Translations under genes and position numbers: made by a program
Notes under the pieces: model-generated
The model's database searches: none
Told to the model about the DNA's origin: nothing
The model's input: the letters and a program-made list of their open reading frames with translations, nothing else
In this document: piece after piece, positions 20,143 through 29,328 of the stretch
How positions within the stretch are numbered: position 1 is the first letter of the stretch
Layout: every line of letters starts with the position of its first letter
From: Eubacterium plexicaudatum ASF492
GTDB lineage: Bacteria; Bacillota; Clostridia; Lachnospirales; Lachnospiraceae
Assembly: GCF_000364225.2 (NCBI RefSeq)
Contig: NZ_AQFT02000001.1
Span: forward strand, 3,739,501-3,803,500
Reading direction: 5' to 3'
DNA: 64,000 nucleotides

Positions 20143-20378
20143 ATAATAATGAAGAGATTATAAATGAATTGATGTGGGCGGGAGAACATAATATTCTTAA
20201 TGAACATGTGGGCGGAAAATATTCAGAACTATGCAATTTATATGATAAATCATTTCCAATAATTTTAGGCTGTACGGAATTATCAATAATTAATAGCACG
20301 TTTTATGGCGAATGTAATTTACAGATTTATGATCCTATAGAATGTGTTCTTGAATACGTATTACAAAACCTTAAATGA
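20142..20378 (+). pseudogene. Aspartate/glutamate racemase family, C-terminal fragment
   Basis: Frame open from the IS edge. Residues IINELMWAGEHNILNEHVGG and FPIILGCTELSIIN match the C-terminal active-site region (GCTE with the catalytic Cys) of Asp/Glu/hydantoin racemases. The N-terminal two thirds are missing, cut at the IS boundary. Confidence 0.65.
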
Positions 20379-20396
20379 GTAGGGTGATTAGAGATT

Positions 20397-20446
20397 GGAA
20401 TAGAGCGGCAGGATAGCTTGCAATCGAGGCTCTCCTGCCGTATTCC
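20397..20446. terminator. Stem-loop after the racemase fragment
   Basis: Outer GGAATA/TATTCC and inner CGGCAGGA/TCCTGCCG pair with a ~16-base loop. No clear T-tract. Confidence 0.4.
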
Positions 20447-20481
20447 TATAGTTGCAACGAACTTTTTATATGCTCATTTTA

Positions 20482-20523
20482 ATTTTTGTAAAATACTCTG
20501 CTTAGTAAAGTGTTTTACAAAAA
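20482..20523 (-). terminator. Terminator of the Rpn gene
   Basis: TTTTTGTAAAA and TTTTACAAAAA arms (20482-20494, 20511-20523) form a long A/T stem immediately after the Rpn stop codon. Confidence 0.55.
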
Positions 20524-21420
20524 TTATGCCAACTGTAATCCGGCTAATTCTTCTATTTCTTCTACAGAGAGACCAGATCCAATAGCTACTTCTTCAAAGG
20601 ATAGTTTTCCCATTGTTAACAGGCGTTTGGCTGTTTCAACTTTTGTATCATGCTCTTTGCTTTTGACATAAGAGCGCATCACTTCTTCCTGATCATATAA
20701 CTCCATCATCATGTTGACAACCTCCTTTTCCTTACTTTCAAGATATTCTTTCAGCACATTTCTGTTTTTGCAGATACAGATTGCTTCCTGTATGGCTTTT
20801 CTGGTTCTTCCATAGATTGACACTTGTTCCTGGCATACTCTGGTAAATGTTACATACTGATGAATGATATCGCCTTCTTTGCCATCATAAATGATCTTAG
20901 CCTTAACATCTATGCAAATATCCTCCCCACCAAAAAACTCTTCTGAAAAGGATATTTCTTCTGGACGTTCCTTTCTGTTGCCTGTATAGATAATATATAG
21001 TTCTGGTTTGGGCATTTTCAATTTTGTGCTGTTATAAATATCCTGTTCTGTTACTTTAAAATATTCCCGATATGTCTGTACAAGATACATAAGAATACGG
21101 AACAAAATATTTACAGTCCATGTTGACTGTGCTTCTATCAATATCAAAAGCCGGTTGCCTACTGAAAAACCCAGGTCATTATAGATGTCATCAACGAGTA
21201 CATTGTTGATGGTGATATCTTTTATGTCATCTTCGGTAGTTTGTTTATCGTCAGGATGAAGTGCCTGATATAACTGTATCAAATATTTTTTGTCTTTAAA
21301 AAGATTTGTAAAAACGCTGTCTTTAATAGTACGTTTCATAACAGGAACAGACTCTTGCTGTGTGTTTTCTGAAACATCTGTATTATATTCCATTAATGAC
21401 TTCACCTGCCTTATACTCAT
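20524..21420 (-). CDS. Rpn-family recombination-promoting nuclease
   Basis: A 298-residue protein of the Rpn/YhgA-like group, PD-(D/E)XK DNA endonucleases that promote RecA-independent recombination. Visible are the N-terminal KDSVFTNLFKDKKYLIQLYQ and the nuclease core NVLVDDIYNDLGFSVGNRLL / ILIEAQSTW (E-x-Q in place of E-x-K, usual for Rpn), then a helical C-terminus with KRLLTMGKLSFEEVA. Two starts are plausible (21420 or the ATG at 21393, which has the better AGGTGAAG site). Such genes are frequent in mobile and repeat-rich regions. Confidence 0.85.
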   Translation of the reverse strand: MSIRQVKSLMEYNTDVSENTQQESVPVMKRTIKDSVFTNLFKDKKYLIQLYQALHPDDKQTTEDDIKDITINNVLVDDIYNDLGFSVGNRLLILIEAQSTWTVNILFRILMYLVQTYREYFKVTEQDIYNSTKLKMPKPELYIIYTGNRKERPEEISFSEEFFGGEDICIDVKAKIIYDGKEGDIIHQYVTFTRVCQEQVSIYGRTRKAIQEAICICKNRNVLKEYLESKEKEVVNMMMELYDQEEVMRSYVKSKEHDTKVETAKRLLTMGKLSFEEVAIGSGLSVEEIEELAGLQLA

Positions 21421-21514
21421 ATCTTTCCATGCTCATGATAGCACAAAATCCCGTATGGTTCAATGGATTTCCTCTATCTATTTTCTTTTTGGTCGTATAG
21501 ATTTTCTTAAAATA

Positions 21515-22039
21515 TTATAAATCTTTGTCTGGCCGGTCATACCTTAAATGCCCCTGTGACACTTTTGCATGGTTCAGAATCCGGATGAAAAACCTTCCCT
21601 GATTCTCTAACGCCTTTTTATATCCGGATTCTGTCAGAAACAGTCTCATCCGTTCACCTTTATCTCCTACGGGAGATTCTCTCGAAAGCACATCAAACAC
21701 AATCATATGCGTCACTTCCGGGTCAAAGCGTTCCAGTGCCATGATATCATGCCCCTCCAGTTTCCGGGTACCGGACTCCTGCCTTGCCACAGCAATCATC
21801 TCCCCAATCGTCCTTGCTTTCCAGGGCAGGTGATAATTTCTCTGAATGTCACAGATCAGCTTCCTGCAGTCATCTTCCGAAAGCTCACGAAGTTTCTTTA
21901 ACAGATTTTCTGCAGTTGCTTTTATATCATGGTCACGGGTATACCGGCAGAGCACAGCAATCTCCTGTACTGCATCGTACCTGTGGTAGCCCTCCAGCTG
22001 GAACACTATCCTCTTTTCATCATCAGTCAATTTTATCAT
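21515..22039 (-). CDS. Hypothetical protein of mobile-element type
   Basis: A 174-residue protein, mostly helical, with charged N-terminus (MIKLTDDEKRIVFQLEGYH) and no transmembrane helix. I do not recognise a characterised family. It is the last gene of a three-gene minus-strand unit with a sigma-like protein and a helix-turn-helix protein, as found in cryptic plasmid or prophage modules. Confidence 0.6.
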   Translation of the reverse strand: MIKLTDDEKRIVFQLEGYHRYDAVQEIAVLCRYTRDHDIKATAENLLKKLRELSEDDCRKLICDIQRNYHLPWKARTIGEMIAVARQESGTRKLEGHDIMALERFDPEVTHMIVFDVLSRESPVGDKGERMRLFLTESGYKKALENQGRFFIRILNHAKVSQGHLRYDRPDKDL

Positions 22040-22087
22040 ATATTTCCTCCAATCCGGCCTGATTGTCTGTAAATACCATATAGTTGC

Positions 22088-22635
22088 TTATGTCTGTTCC
22101 CCGGCATCCTTATCATCCGGAAAGAACTTCTCCAGAATGTCGATACTGTCCTTAGACGTATACCCCACAGAATAGAGCTGAGTGCGTCAATCGCCTCCCG
22201 CCTCCTGCGGTAATAGGTACGGAAACTGATATCCCGGATATGGGGTCGCAGTTTCTCTATGATCTCCTCCACATTTCGGAGCTGCTGCGGGGAGAGGAAG
22301 GAGTAATACAGCAGCCAATAATAATTCTCCCCATTCTTGTGCTTGGTACGGAGCAGGTCGATGGAGGTATCCAGAAGTTTCAGCATCCGGTGGCTCCGTT
22401 CGATACATTTGGCGTGGTGTTCAATGCTGCGGTCTGACAGGTCTATCCCGGCTACATAGACGGACTCCAGAAAATCCTCAATGGAACTCCCATACTCGAT
22501 CTCAAACCGGCTCCGCACCTGCTGGACGGACAGCTCCAAGCTCCATACCATATCCCTGTATTTCTTCAGCAACTTCCAGGTATCATGGTACAGCGGATTA
22601 TCGGCAATGTTCATTTCTTCCTGATCCTTTTTCAT
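22088..22635 (-). CDS. ArpU/sigma-70-like phage-type protein (frame broken once)
   Basis: A ~182-residue protein with a C-terminal region that looks like a sigma-70 region 4 or ArpU-type helix-turn-helix (ISFRTYYRRRREAIDALSSILWG). The raw frame ends at 22036 with a basic tail. Adding one base to the C4 at 22163-22166 gives an acidic tail, YTSKDSIDILEKFFPDDKDA, stopping at 22088, as expected for such proteins. The start overlaps the upstream gene stop by 4 bases. Role in late phage/plasmid transcription is a guess. Confidence 0.6.
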
Positions 22636-23552
22636 GCCCTGGCACTTCCTTCCCTGTCTTTTTCGGTGGGAGAGAGCGTCAGCTCAAAGGTGTAGACCGG
22701 CTTACCCTCCCCACAGGATACGGTCATCCCGAACCGTACAGCCCCTTTCTGTATGTGGGATATATACTCTTCCCTGCAGGCGTCAGATAAAGGATATAAT
22801 TTATATATGGATTTCGGGCACCGGAAACAGGAAATGCCCTGTGCATCAAAGAGCTGCGCCACTTTTGTGATGACAGCTTCCATGTTCGATTTTGAAACGC
22901 TGGATAATTCCTCTGAAACGCATATCTCATGCTCTGTAACAGCAGGATCTGCCTGCGGATCTGTTTCATCCATTTCATCCGGTAGTGTAAGATTGATCTT
23001 CAGGACCATGGCAACCTCATCCTTGTCAACAAGGACATCTGATATCTGGAACATGGTGGAAAGATAACTGTGCAGATAGATCACGCTGCCCGTTCTTCCG
23101 GGGAATGACATTAAGGAAATATAATCCATGTCAGCAAGTTTTTTCAGCACACGCCCTGTTGTGGCTTTGGAGATGCCCCAGCGGACAGCCATTTCGCTGT
23201 AAGCTGCCAGCGGGGAGCCGGTGCCGTTGCGGAAATAGACCACCGGGCCAATCTCCGAACCCTGCACCTGGCTGTCATTGTAGACAGCGGACATCCACAG
23301 ATCCAGCAGGATATCCATTTCGGAGCAGCGGCCGGCGCTGACCAGTTCTGTTGCAACCACGGCAGGCATAAAGAAAAAGCCCGTATCTTTTTGACACACA
23401 TCCAGCAAAACCAGATCAAAGTGGTCTTCGCGGATCAGCTGCTCCGCTTTTCTGCAATTATAAGCAGCAACCGTAATGTAACCATTATTGTCAAGTTCAA
23501 AACACAGTCCGGCATTCAGTGCCAGATCATCTTCCACAACTAAAATTCTCAT
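22632..23552 (-). CDS. Chimera: response-regulator N-terminus fused to a helix-turn-helix protein
   Basis: Residues 1-51 are the response-regulator N-terminus (MRILVVEDD to LVLLDV, ending at the phospho-acceptor Asp) supplied by the 433-bp duplication. From there (CQKDTGFFFMPAVVATEL) it becomes an unrelated ~255-residue protein with a winged-helix region (MAVRWGISKATTGRVLKKLADM) and a Cys-containing C-terminal part. The second part probably was a complete gene whose start was replaced. Promoter, leader hairpin and ribosome-binding site come from the duplicate, so the fusion may be expressed. The receiver half lacks beta-4/5 and the conserved Lys and cannot work as a normal receiver. Confidence 0.7.
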   Translation of the reverse strand: MRILVVEDDLALNAGLCFELDNNGYITVAAYNCRKAEQLIREDHFDLVLLDVCQKDTGFFFMPAVVATELVSAGRCSEMDILLDLWMSAVYNDSQVQGSEIGPVVYFRNGTGSPLAAYSEMAVRWGISKATTGRVLKKLADMDYISLMSFPGRTGSVIYLHSYLSTMFQISDVLVDKDEVAMVLKINLTLPDEMDETDPQADPAVTEHEICVSEELSSVSKSNMEAVITKVAQLFDAQGISCFRCPKSIYKLYPLSDACREEYISHIQKGAVRFGMTVSCGEGKPVYTFELTLSPTEKDREGSARA

Positions 23553-23830
23553 TTTTTTACACCTTCCGGATTTTAAGACACACTCTAACAAATTAAAAAC
23601 CCCGGAAAACCTTGCTTTTCCGGGGCTTTTAAACATTCCGATCAAATTTATCGTTTACTGATCTGCGGTGCACCATAAATTGGAAAACGCTTGATGGAGT
23701 GCCCCGCTCACCACATCGAAAAATTCCTCCGGCTTATTATACTTCACCTTCCCATATATGTCCATATCTATTTTTTCGTGTGAACCAATGTCGTTTACTT
23801 AACGGATTCCTGAACGACTCCGCACCTGTC
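23397..23830. repeat. 433-bp direct repeat, right copy
   Basis: Near-identical copy of 17553-17985. It supplies promoter, leader hairpin and first 51 codons to the chimeric gene. Confidence 0.9.
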
Positions 23831-23959
23831 CAAAACGTGTCATCGCCACCATAATTGCCAATGCGAAAAACAGGATAGCAAATAACAAAAACGGAAACGG
23901 TCTAAAAACAGTATTAACTCCCTCTGTCGTATAATCATGCAGCGGGCAGGATACCAGAT
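23831..23959 (-). pseudogene. Second, diverged copy of the permease C-terminus
   Basis: Matches 18260-18388 at roughly 90 percent (same reading frame on the minus strand), directly joined to the right repeat. It is cut at 23959 where a plus-strand kinase fragment begins. Confidence 0.65.
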
Positions 23960-24345
23960 TTCCGATAGAATGGAAGACCGCTGATACGCTGTCTGCCTGT
24001 TACCTTAACGCCGATAAGGATTTACTGAACCGAGCCATTTCAAATCTGATTCAGAACAGCATCAACCACAATGAAAACGGATGCGTGATTTATGCCTCCG
24101 TTGATGATGATAACAATACCTGTAAAATCTGCATTGAAGATAGCGGCACAGGAACCTGCGACAAACAGATTGACCTGCTGAACAATGCGCCACATTACAT
24201 GGTCTGTGATACGAATACTACCGAACAGCGACATGGTTTAGAACTGCTTATTGTAAAACAGATTATAAAAGGACATCATGGAAAAGTCAGGATAGACCAT
24301 AGCCAATACGGAGGGCTTAAAGTCGTACTGATCATGCCGAAATAG
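23960..24345 (+). pseudogene. Histidine kinase ATPase-domain fragment (LanK-like)
   Basis: About 128 residues of a kinase catalytic domain: N box NRAISNLIQNSINHNENG, G1 ICIEDSGTG, G2-like EQRHGLELLIVKQIIKGH, end VVLIMPK. The sensor and His domains are missing. The layout resembles kinases of lantibiotic immunity loci, in line with the adjoining permease fragment. No start codon or binding site of its own is evident. Confidence 0.6.
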
Positions 24346-24357
24346 CCATACGGTACT

Positions 24358-25293
24358 TTACAGATGTGAAAGACTTTTGCGATATTCCCGCAAATCATCT
24401 TCTTTTACAGTTTCAATAATCTTGTTCAGCGCCGTAATAAGGTCTTGCTGATCTTCCGGCAAGTTTCCTTGGAACTGAAATGCGTTTGATGCGCCTAAAG
24501 CAGCAAATTGGACAGGTATTGTCAGGTTTTCAAGTAATGTGCGAATTTCCTTGTATTTTTCAATCTCACTTTCTTCTTTCCAGCTGCCGCGCTGAATTTC
24601 CTGATAAAGCTCCGATTCCGGGTAAACCGTCAGCATATTGACGCCAATGCGTATCGGGTGAAGTTGATTGCAAACGTCAGCCGTGGCCTTTGCTCCGATC
24701 TCGCCACGCCCTTCTCCGGAGATGCTTACCAAATAAAAGAAGCTATAACGAATACCGGCCCGATCTAACCGCTGGCATTGTTTCACAATATCAGCAGCGG
24801 CATAACCTTTATTCATATATTGAAGTGCCGCATCATCTCCGGTTTCAATTCCGATTGTCAGTCCGTCATATCCGGCCTGATGAAGAGCCGCCAATTCTTC
24901 GTCCGATTTCAGCGTAACATCTGTAATTCTTGCAAAGCATCCAATCGTTTTTATGGAAGGAATATATTGCTGTATAAAGCCAGCGATTGCTATAAGCCGT
25001 TCATACTTCAATACAAAAGGATTTGCCCCGGTCAAAAAAGCCCTCTGGAGGCGCTCCGGCCTGGGCAGACCTTGCAGTCGGGCAGTCAGCATCGCAATAG
25101 GGTCCGTACTCCAAAGCTGCGCCTCCTGCAAATCACGCTCCACATCTTCCAGCGGAGACATTCTGAATTTGAACGGCAAATCGTTATAGAGCGTACAAAA
25201 TTTACATTTGTGATGGGTACAGCCTGCTGTTACTTCAAGCAGCAGCGAGGTAGCCTCATAAGGCGGCCTCCATATCGTTCCGGTGTAGTGCAT
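24358..25293 (-). CDS. Radical SAM protein
   Basis: A 311-residue radical SAM enzyme. The cluster motif is CTHHKCKFC (C-x4-C-x2-C) near residues 25-33, a spacing used by a subgroup related to Elp3/HemN. Further SAM-binding elements are FLTGANPFVL and LTIGIETGDD. Start at 25293 has AAGGAGG upstream. It is transcribed away from the HxlR regulator across a ~125-bp control region, so the regulator probably controls it. The reaction is unknown. Confidence 0.85.
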   Translation of the reverse strand: MHYTGTIWRPPYEATSLLLEVTAGCTHHKCKFCTLYNDLPFKFRMSPLEDVERDLQEAQLWSTDPIAMLTARLQGLPRPERLQRAFLTGANPFVLKYERLIAIAGFIQQYIPSIKTIGCFARITDVTLKSDEELAALHQAGYDGLTIGIETGDDAALQYMNKGYAAADIVKQCQRLDRAGIRYSFFYLVSISGEGRGEIGAKATADVCNQLHPIRIGVNMLTVYPESELYQEIQRGSWKEESEIEKYKEIRTLLENLTIPVQFAALGASNAFQFQGNLPEDQQDLITALNKIIETVKEDDLREYRKSLSHL

Positions 25294-25418
25294 AGTAGAA
25301 CCTCCTTGTCTTTTTTGTCATTATATCATGGTACGGAGAAAATAAAAGTACGGTACTTTTTGTAGTACCTTGCTTTTTAAGCGTAAACACGATACAATAT
25401 AACAAGGAGGTTATGAAA
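25294..25418. promoter_or_regulatory. Divergent promoter region with candidate HxlR operator
   Basis: For the HxlR gene: TTGCTT (25370-25375), 17-base spacer, TACAAT (25393-25398). Directly upstream is a perfect inverted repeat GGTACT-N6-AGTACC (25352-25369), a good candidate operator. For the radical SAM gene: TATAAT on the minus strand (25320-25325). Confidence 0.65.
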
Positions 25419-25748
25419 ATGAGAAAAACAAAAACAGCCATTCAACGCTGCAAAACCATGTCAACGCTCCAAAAAATCTTAGGCGGCAAATGGAAACTGG
25501 AAATACTTTACTATATTGCCTTTCATGACATCCATAGATTTGGAATGTTACGCCGCCAGATTGGTGAAATTACAGAGTCGTCCCTGACAAAACAGCTCCG
25601 GGAATTAGAAGCCGACGGATTTTTAATCCGGCATGACTTTAAGGAAATTCCGCCGCGAGTGGAGTACACCCTATCCGATTTAGGTGAAAGTTTTATTGAT
25701 GTGATTGATTACATGAAACAGTGGGGAGATCGTAATTTACCACCTTAA
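25419..25748 (+). CDS. HxlR-family transcriptional regulator
   Basis: A ~109-residue MarR-like winged-helix protein of the HxlR (DUF24) type: KILGGKWKLEILYYIAFHD, RFGMLRRQIGEITESSLTKQLRELEADGF. Two ATGs are possible; GGAGG is 2 bases from the first (25413) and 8 from the second (25419), so I choose 25419. One Cys (QRCKTM) lies near the N-terminus at the position where redox-sensing HxlR members have theirs. Confidence 0.88.
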   Translation: MRKTKTAIQRCKTMSTLQKILGGKWKLEILYYIAFHDIHRFGMLRRQIGEITESSLTKQLRELEADGFLIRHDFKEIPPRVEYTLSDLGESFIDVIDYMKQWGDRNLPP

Positions 25749-25809
25749 CGAAATTCCGCAAGCTGCGTCTAAACGTTTTTCAATGTGTATCTTATTGTTG
25801 TGGAAGGTC

Positions 25810-27509
25810 TCATGAATCTGCCAGTTTTACTTTACAGCTTTTCATATAACAGGCAATCCCATATTTCAAAATTTTATCCACACCGTTTTCCCGAAGTTCC
25901 TCGTCATACTTCCTTTCCTCTACCTGTTTCAAAGCCATATCACAGGCCTGATCAAGTTTTTTATCATTGGCATATTTCACTTCTATCAGAATCGCCATTT
26001 CACTGTTTCCTGTTTCTATCAGGATATCGCTGTATCCCTCGCCTGCTTCCTGATTTGAAAATACGCCCCATCCTTCTTTCACCCCCAAAATGCCAAGCAG
26101 AATCCCATGATAAAAGTTCTCTTTCTTTGCTTTTCTTACAAAAGTATCCCGGATACCGATGGTTTTTTTCAGGTAACTTTCAAAAATATCCTCTACCTTC
26201 TTTTCCTCTCCGTTTTTCAACGCATCACAGAAACGGCTTAGCGTATCTCCGTCTTTTTTTACACTCTCTTTAAAATATTCCATAATCTGCGTTTTAAAAA
26301 TATCCCGGATTTCCAGATTTGGTATCGCCAGTTTATACCGTTTAGCATCCAATCTTCCACGCTGCGTTAAATATCCTGTCATAAATAACAGACTCCACAT
26401 GTTCTCCAAAGACTGATACATTTCCGGATAAACAAGTTCCTGATGAATCTCTTTGATAATTTCCTCACCGGCAAGCAGATTTTCAAGCTCACGTCTGGTT
26501 GTAATATTATCAGACATTTGAATGAATTTCTTAACGGCATCATTACTGCTGGTATGAATCCAATAGTTTTCCGGAAAAAAATCAGCATGATCTTTTATTT
26601 ATCACAATAGTTCAATACATCCCAGGGACAATACACTTCCGTACTGCCAAAACGGTACCCATCGTACCAGCTTTTGATGTCTTCATAATGATGCTCCATT
26701 TCATAATACTTCAGCATTTCTTTTACTTCCGTATCCGTAAAACCAAAATACTCATCATAACGTTCATCTGTGATTGATAATACTTTCAGGTTATTCAGAC
26801 CGGTAAAAATACTCTCTTTTGAAATGCGCATACATCCGGTCATCACTGCAAATTTCAGACTGTCGTTTGTTTTTAAAACCTGTTCCAACAGATTCCGTAT
26901 CAAAAATAACATCTGATCATAATATCCATTTTCAAATGCTTTCGCTAAGGGAACATCATACTCATCAATCAGCACAATTACTTTTGATTCATAATGTTTC
27001 TCCAAAAGTTCCGACAACGTTTTTAAGCTCAAAAAAAGCGTAGCCTCATCCATGTCTTTATTAAGGAGTGCTCGATAATCCTCTTTCTCATCATCATCTA
27101 ATTTGTCACTCGTTTTGAGGAATTTTGCTTTTTTCGCCGCACCTTTTATTGTTTCAACCATTAACCGAAATGCGGTATCATACGATCCTGCATTGATACC
27201 TTTTAATGATACACAAATAACAGCATATCTGCCCATATATTCTTCAGACAGCTCCGTGTCTTTCGAGATCTCCAAACCTTTAAAAATACTTTTATCACCC
27301 TCTATGGAAAAAAAGTGTTCCAGCATACTCATATTTAAAGTTTTTCCAAAGCGCCTTGGTCTGGTAAAGAGATTTACCATTCCACCGTTGCGTAGCAGTT
27401 CGGAAATTAACCCCGTTTTATCTACATAATAATAGTTCTCTTTTATAATCTGCTCAAAATTTTCCAATCCTACCGGAAGGCGTTTCTTTTCTTCACCCAT
27501 GTTATTCAC
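25810..27509 (-). CDS. AAA-ATPase-like/PD-(D/E)XK nuclease protein (frame broken once)
   Basis: Two adjacent frames together form one well-known architecture: N-terminal AAA-ATPase_like domain (LPVGLENFEQIIKENYYYVD, Walker A-like FTRPRRFGKTLNMSML, Walker B KVIVLIDEYDVPLAKA) and C-terminal PD-(D/E)XK domain (GEGYSDILIETGNSEMAILIEVKY with D...E-x-K). The break at 26595 is removed by adding one A in the AAA at 26598-26600 (plus-strand ttt), giving YCDKIKDHADFFPENYW. Members are abundant in gut Firmicutes and Bacteroidetes, often in many copies, with no settled function. Confidence 0.85.
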
Positions 27510-27634
27510 ACTCCTTCTCTGTTGGCTATATTATAACAAAGTTTTGTCCAAAAACCTATACCTAACCTTTCTCATTGGTAGTTCACATGACAGAATTTGT
27601 GTGATAACATGTGCTCTGGTGTTCCGGTGAACGC

Positions 27635-28813
27635 TTAGCAGCTTCCGTCCACCGGGAACCATCCCAAATCAACACTTTTTCCGAAATCCCAGCTATCCCA
27701 TCCAATCCAGTTCGAATCATTGACGGTGTCCAGCAGCAGCTTATAGTTCCAATAAAAATATCCGCTCCCTGCCTTCCACGCTTTAAGCTGTTCGGAAACA
27801 ATAGCCTGATAGATTTCCTTTTTTTCATTCAGTGCGAACTTTTCCGTATTTTCGGAAAAATCCAGCCCGTTCAGCATACTTTGGCCACCATGGGTATCCA
27901 TACCTACTGCGTAAGAATTAAACATACACCATTCTCCGCAGATTATGGGAACATATTCCTGAACTTCCGCAAAATCTCTGGCGAAATGCTCACGGATATA
28001 ATTCCGATACCCTTCTACACTCTGTTCACAGCCATCAAGCTCCGCCAGCATAAGATACTGATGCGTATCCAGCATAACATTTTTAAATTTTTTCCGTTCC
28101 AAAAATTCCTTCCACGCCTTCATCTGAAATCCATCATGGAATACCACTATTTTGTCTTCATCCATATGACGGCGAATCCGCTGATAGGCATCCGTGTAAA
28201 ACTGCTGCAGGAACTCCATGGTATTCGGTCTGCTTCCTGCTGCAAGCTCCGCATCCACCGGAGGATACCGTTTCATAACATCCATGCTTTTCCACATAGG
28301 TTCGGTAATCGGCTCATTAATCGGTTCGATTCCCAACAAACACTCATGCTTCCCATAGCGCTTTGCCAGCTTTTCCAGCACATTCAGAACAAATTCCACT
28401 TCCCTCGGTGTCTGACTCCATTTGCAGACACCGGAAATTCCACCATTATCAAAACCATTCTGGCTTAGTGGAGCCGTATGCAAATCAATCAGGATTTTCA
28501 AACCGTACTTTCCTGCCCAGGAAAAAGCCCTGTCCAGCTCCCCAACGCATCCGATAAAGGGCGGGCGATCCCCAAAAATAAAATATGGCACCGGAACCCT
28601 GACTGCATTCATCCCCATCCGCTTAATGCAGGCAAAATCCCTTTCGGAAATATACTCGCTGCGGTGTACTTTAATCCGCGCTTCGTAGACCTCAGGAGAA
28701 AGCTGTCTTGGCAGATAGTACTCATCTTCCGCTGTAGTTCCCTCAAACAACGCAGGGCTCATCCACTTTTCCAACACAAGCCAGTTACCCAAATTCACAC
28801 CTTTTATATACAT
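27635..28813 (-). CDS. GH5-family glycoside hydrolase (exo-beta-1,3-glucanase-like)
   Basis: A 392-residue cytoplasmic-type (no signal peptide) GH5 enzyme. Visible are KGVNLGNWLVLEKW at the start, RVPVPYF, LLGIEPINEP with the acid/base Glu, and IICGEWCMF with the nucleophile Glu. The start and the pattern NLGNWL...W are like fungal and bacterial exo-1,3-beta-glucosidases. It sits behind a GH43 fragment on the same strand, so it belonged to a beta-glucan or xylan utilisation cluster. AAGGAAG lies before the ATG. Confidence 0.85.
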   Translation of the reverse strand: MYIKGVNLGNWLVLEKWMSPALFEGTTAEDEYYLPRQLSPEVYEARIKVHRSEYISERDFACIKRMGMNAVRVPVPYFIFGDRPPFIGCVGELDRAFSWAGKYGLKILIDLHTAPLSQNGFDNGGISGVCKWSQTPREVEFVLNVLEKLAKRYGKHECLLGIEPINEPITEPMWKSMDVMKRYPPVDAELAAGSRPNTMEFLQQFYTDAYQRIRRHMDEDKIVVFHDGFQMKAWKEFLERKKFKNVMLDTHQYLMLAELDGCEQSVEGYRNYIREHFARDFAEVQEYVPIICGEWCMFNSYAVGMDTHGGQSMLNGLDFSENTEKFALNEKKEIYQAIVSEQLKAWKAGSGYFYWNYKLLLDTVNDSNWIGWDSWDFGKSVDLGWFPVDGSC

Positions 28814-28837
28814 AACATCTTCCTTCCTTTTCTTTTA

Positions 28838-29164
28838 TCATTCCACATCCGCATGATAATCAAAAAATCAAAATCTGCCGTACGACTATGCGTCATACGG
28901 TCTCCACAAGTGATGCCTACAAAAGTTCCGGTAAATTCTCCAAATTCCGAATATTCATCGGAAAGCTTTGAGATATCAAATACCGGGCCAATGTCTACAT
29001 AATCCTTTCCATCCAACGACCACCAAAACTGCGTATCGCGTCCGCGGATATTCACGCGCAGCCAAATATCCTTTCCATCCTCCACAAAGGTACGTGTACC
29101 GTTTGTATCATGATACTCCCTTTTTACTCCATTTTCCAGCTGAAGGACGCTGATGCAGCTCTGA
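28838..29164 (-). pseudogene. GH43 beta-xylosidase, C-terminal domain fragment
   Basis: About 105 residues of the concanavalin-like C-terminal domain of GH43 enzymes (IWLRVNIRGRDTQFWWSLDG, FTGTFVGITCGDRMTHSRTA). The catalytic domain is gone: an IS terminal repeat starts at 29156. The raw tail reads LIIMRMW and overlaps the GH5 gene; adding one T in the run at 28862-28867 gives FDFFDYHADVE and a stop at 28838, clear of GH5. Confidence 0.7.
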
Positions 29165-29328
29165 CGATTAAATTATGGATTTATCAGTGCCAATTACATA
29201 TATCTTTCAATATATTGCAACTTTTGATGATAGTATTTTAAAACAAAAAACTCCCCTGCTGTAATTTTGAAAACGCTTTTAGGTTATTGTGCCATATCCG
29301 GGCATCCCCCCCTTTCCAGTGCATTCCA

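Noticed and set aside
20142..20378. Intact small gene starting at ATG 20169
   Set aside because: The frame is open upstream to the IS edge and matches only the C-terminus of racemases, so it is a fragment.
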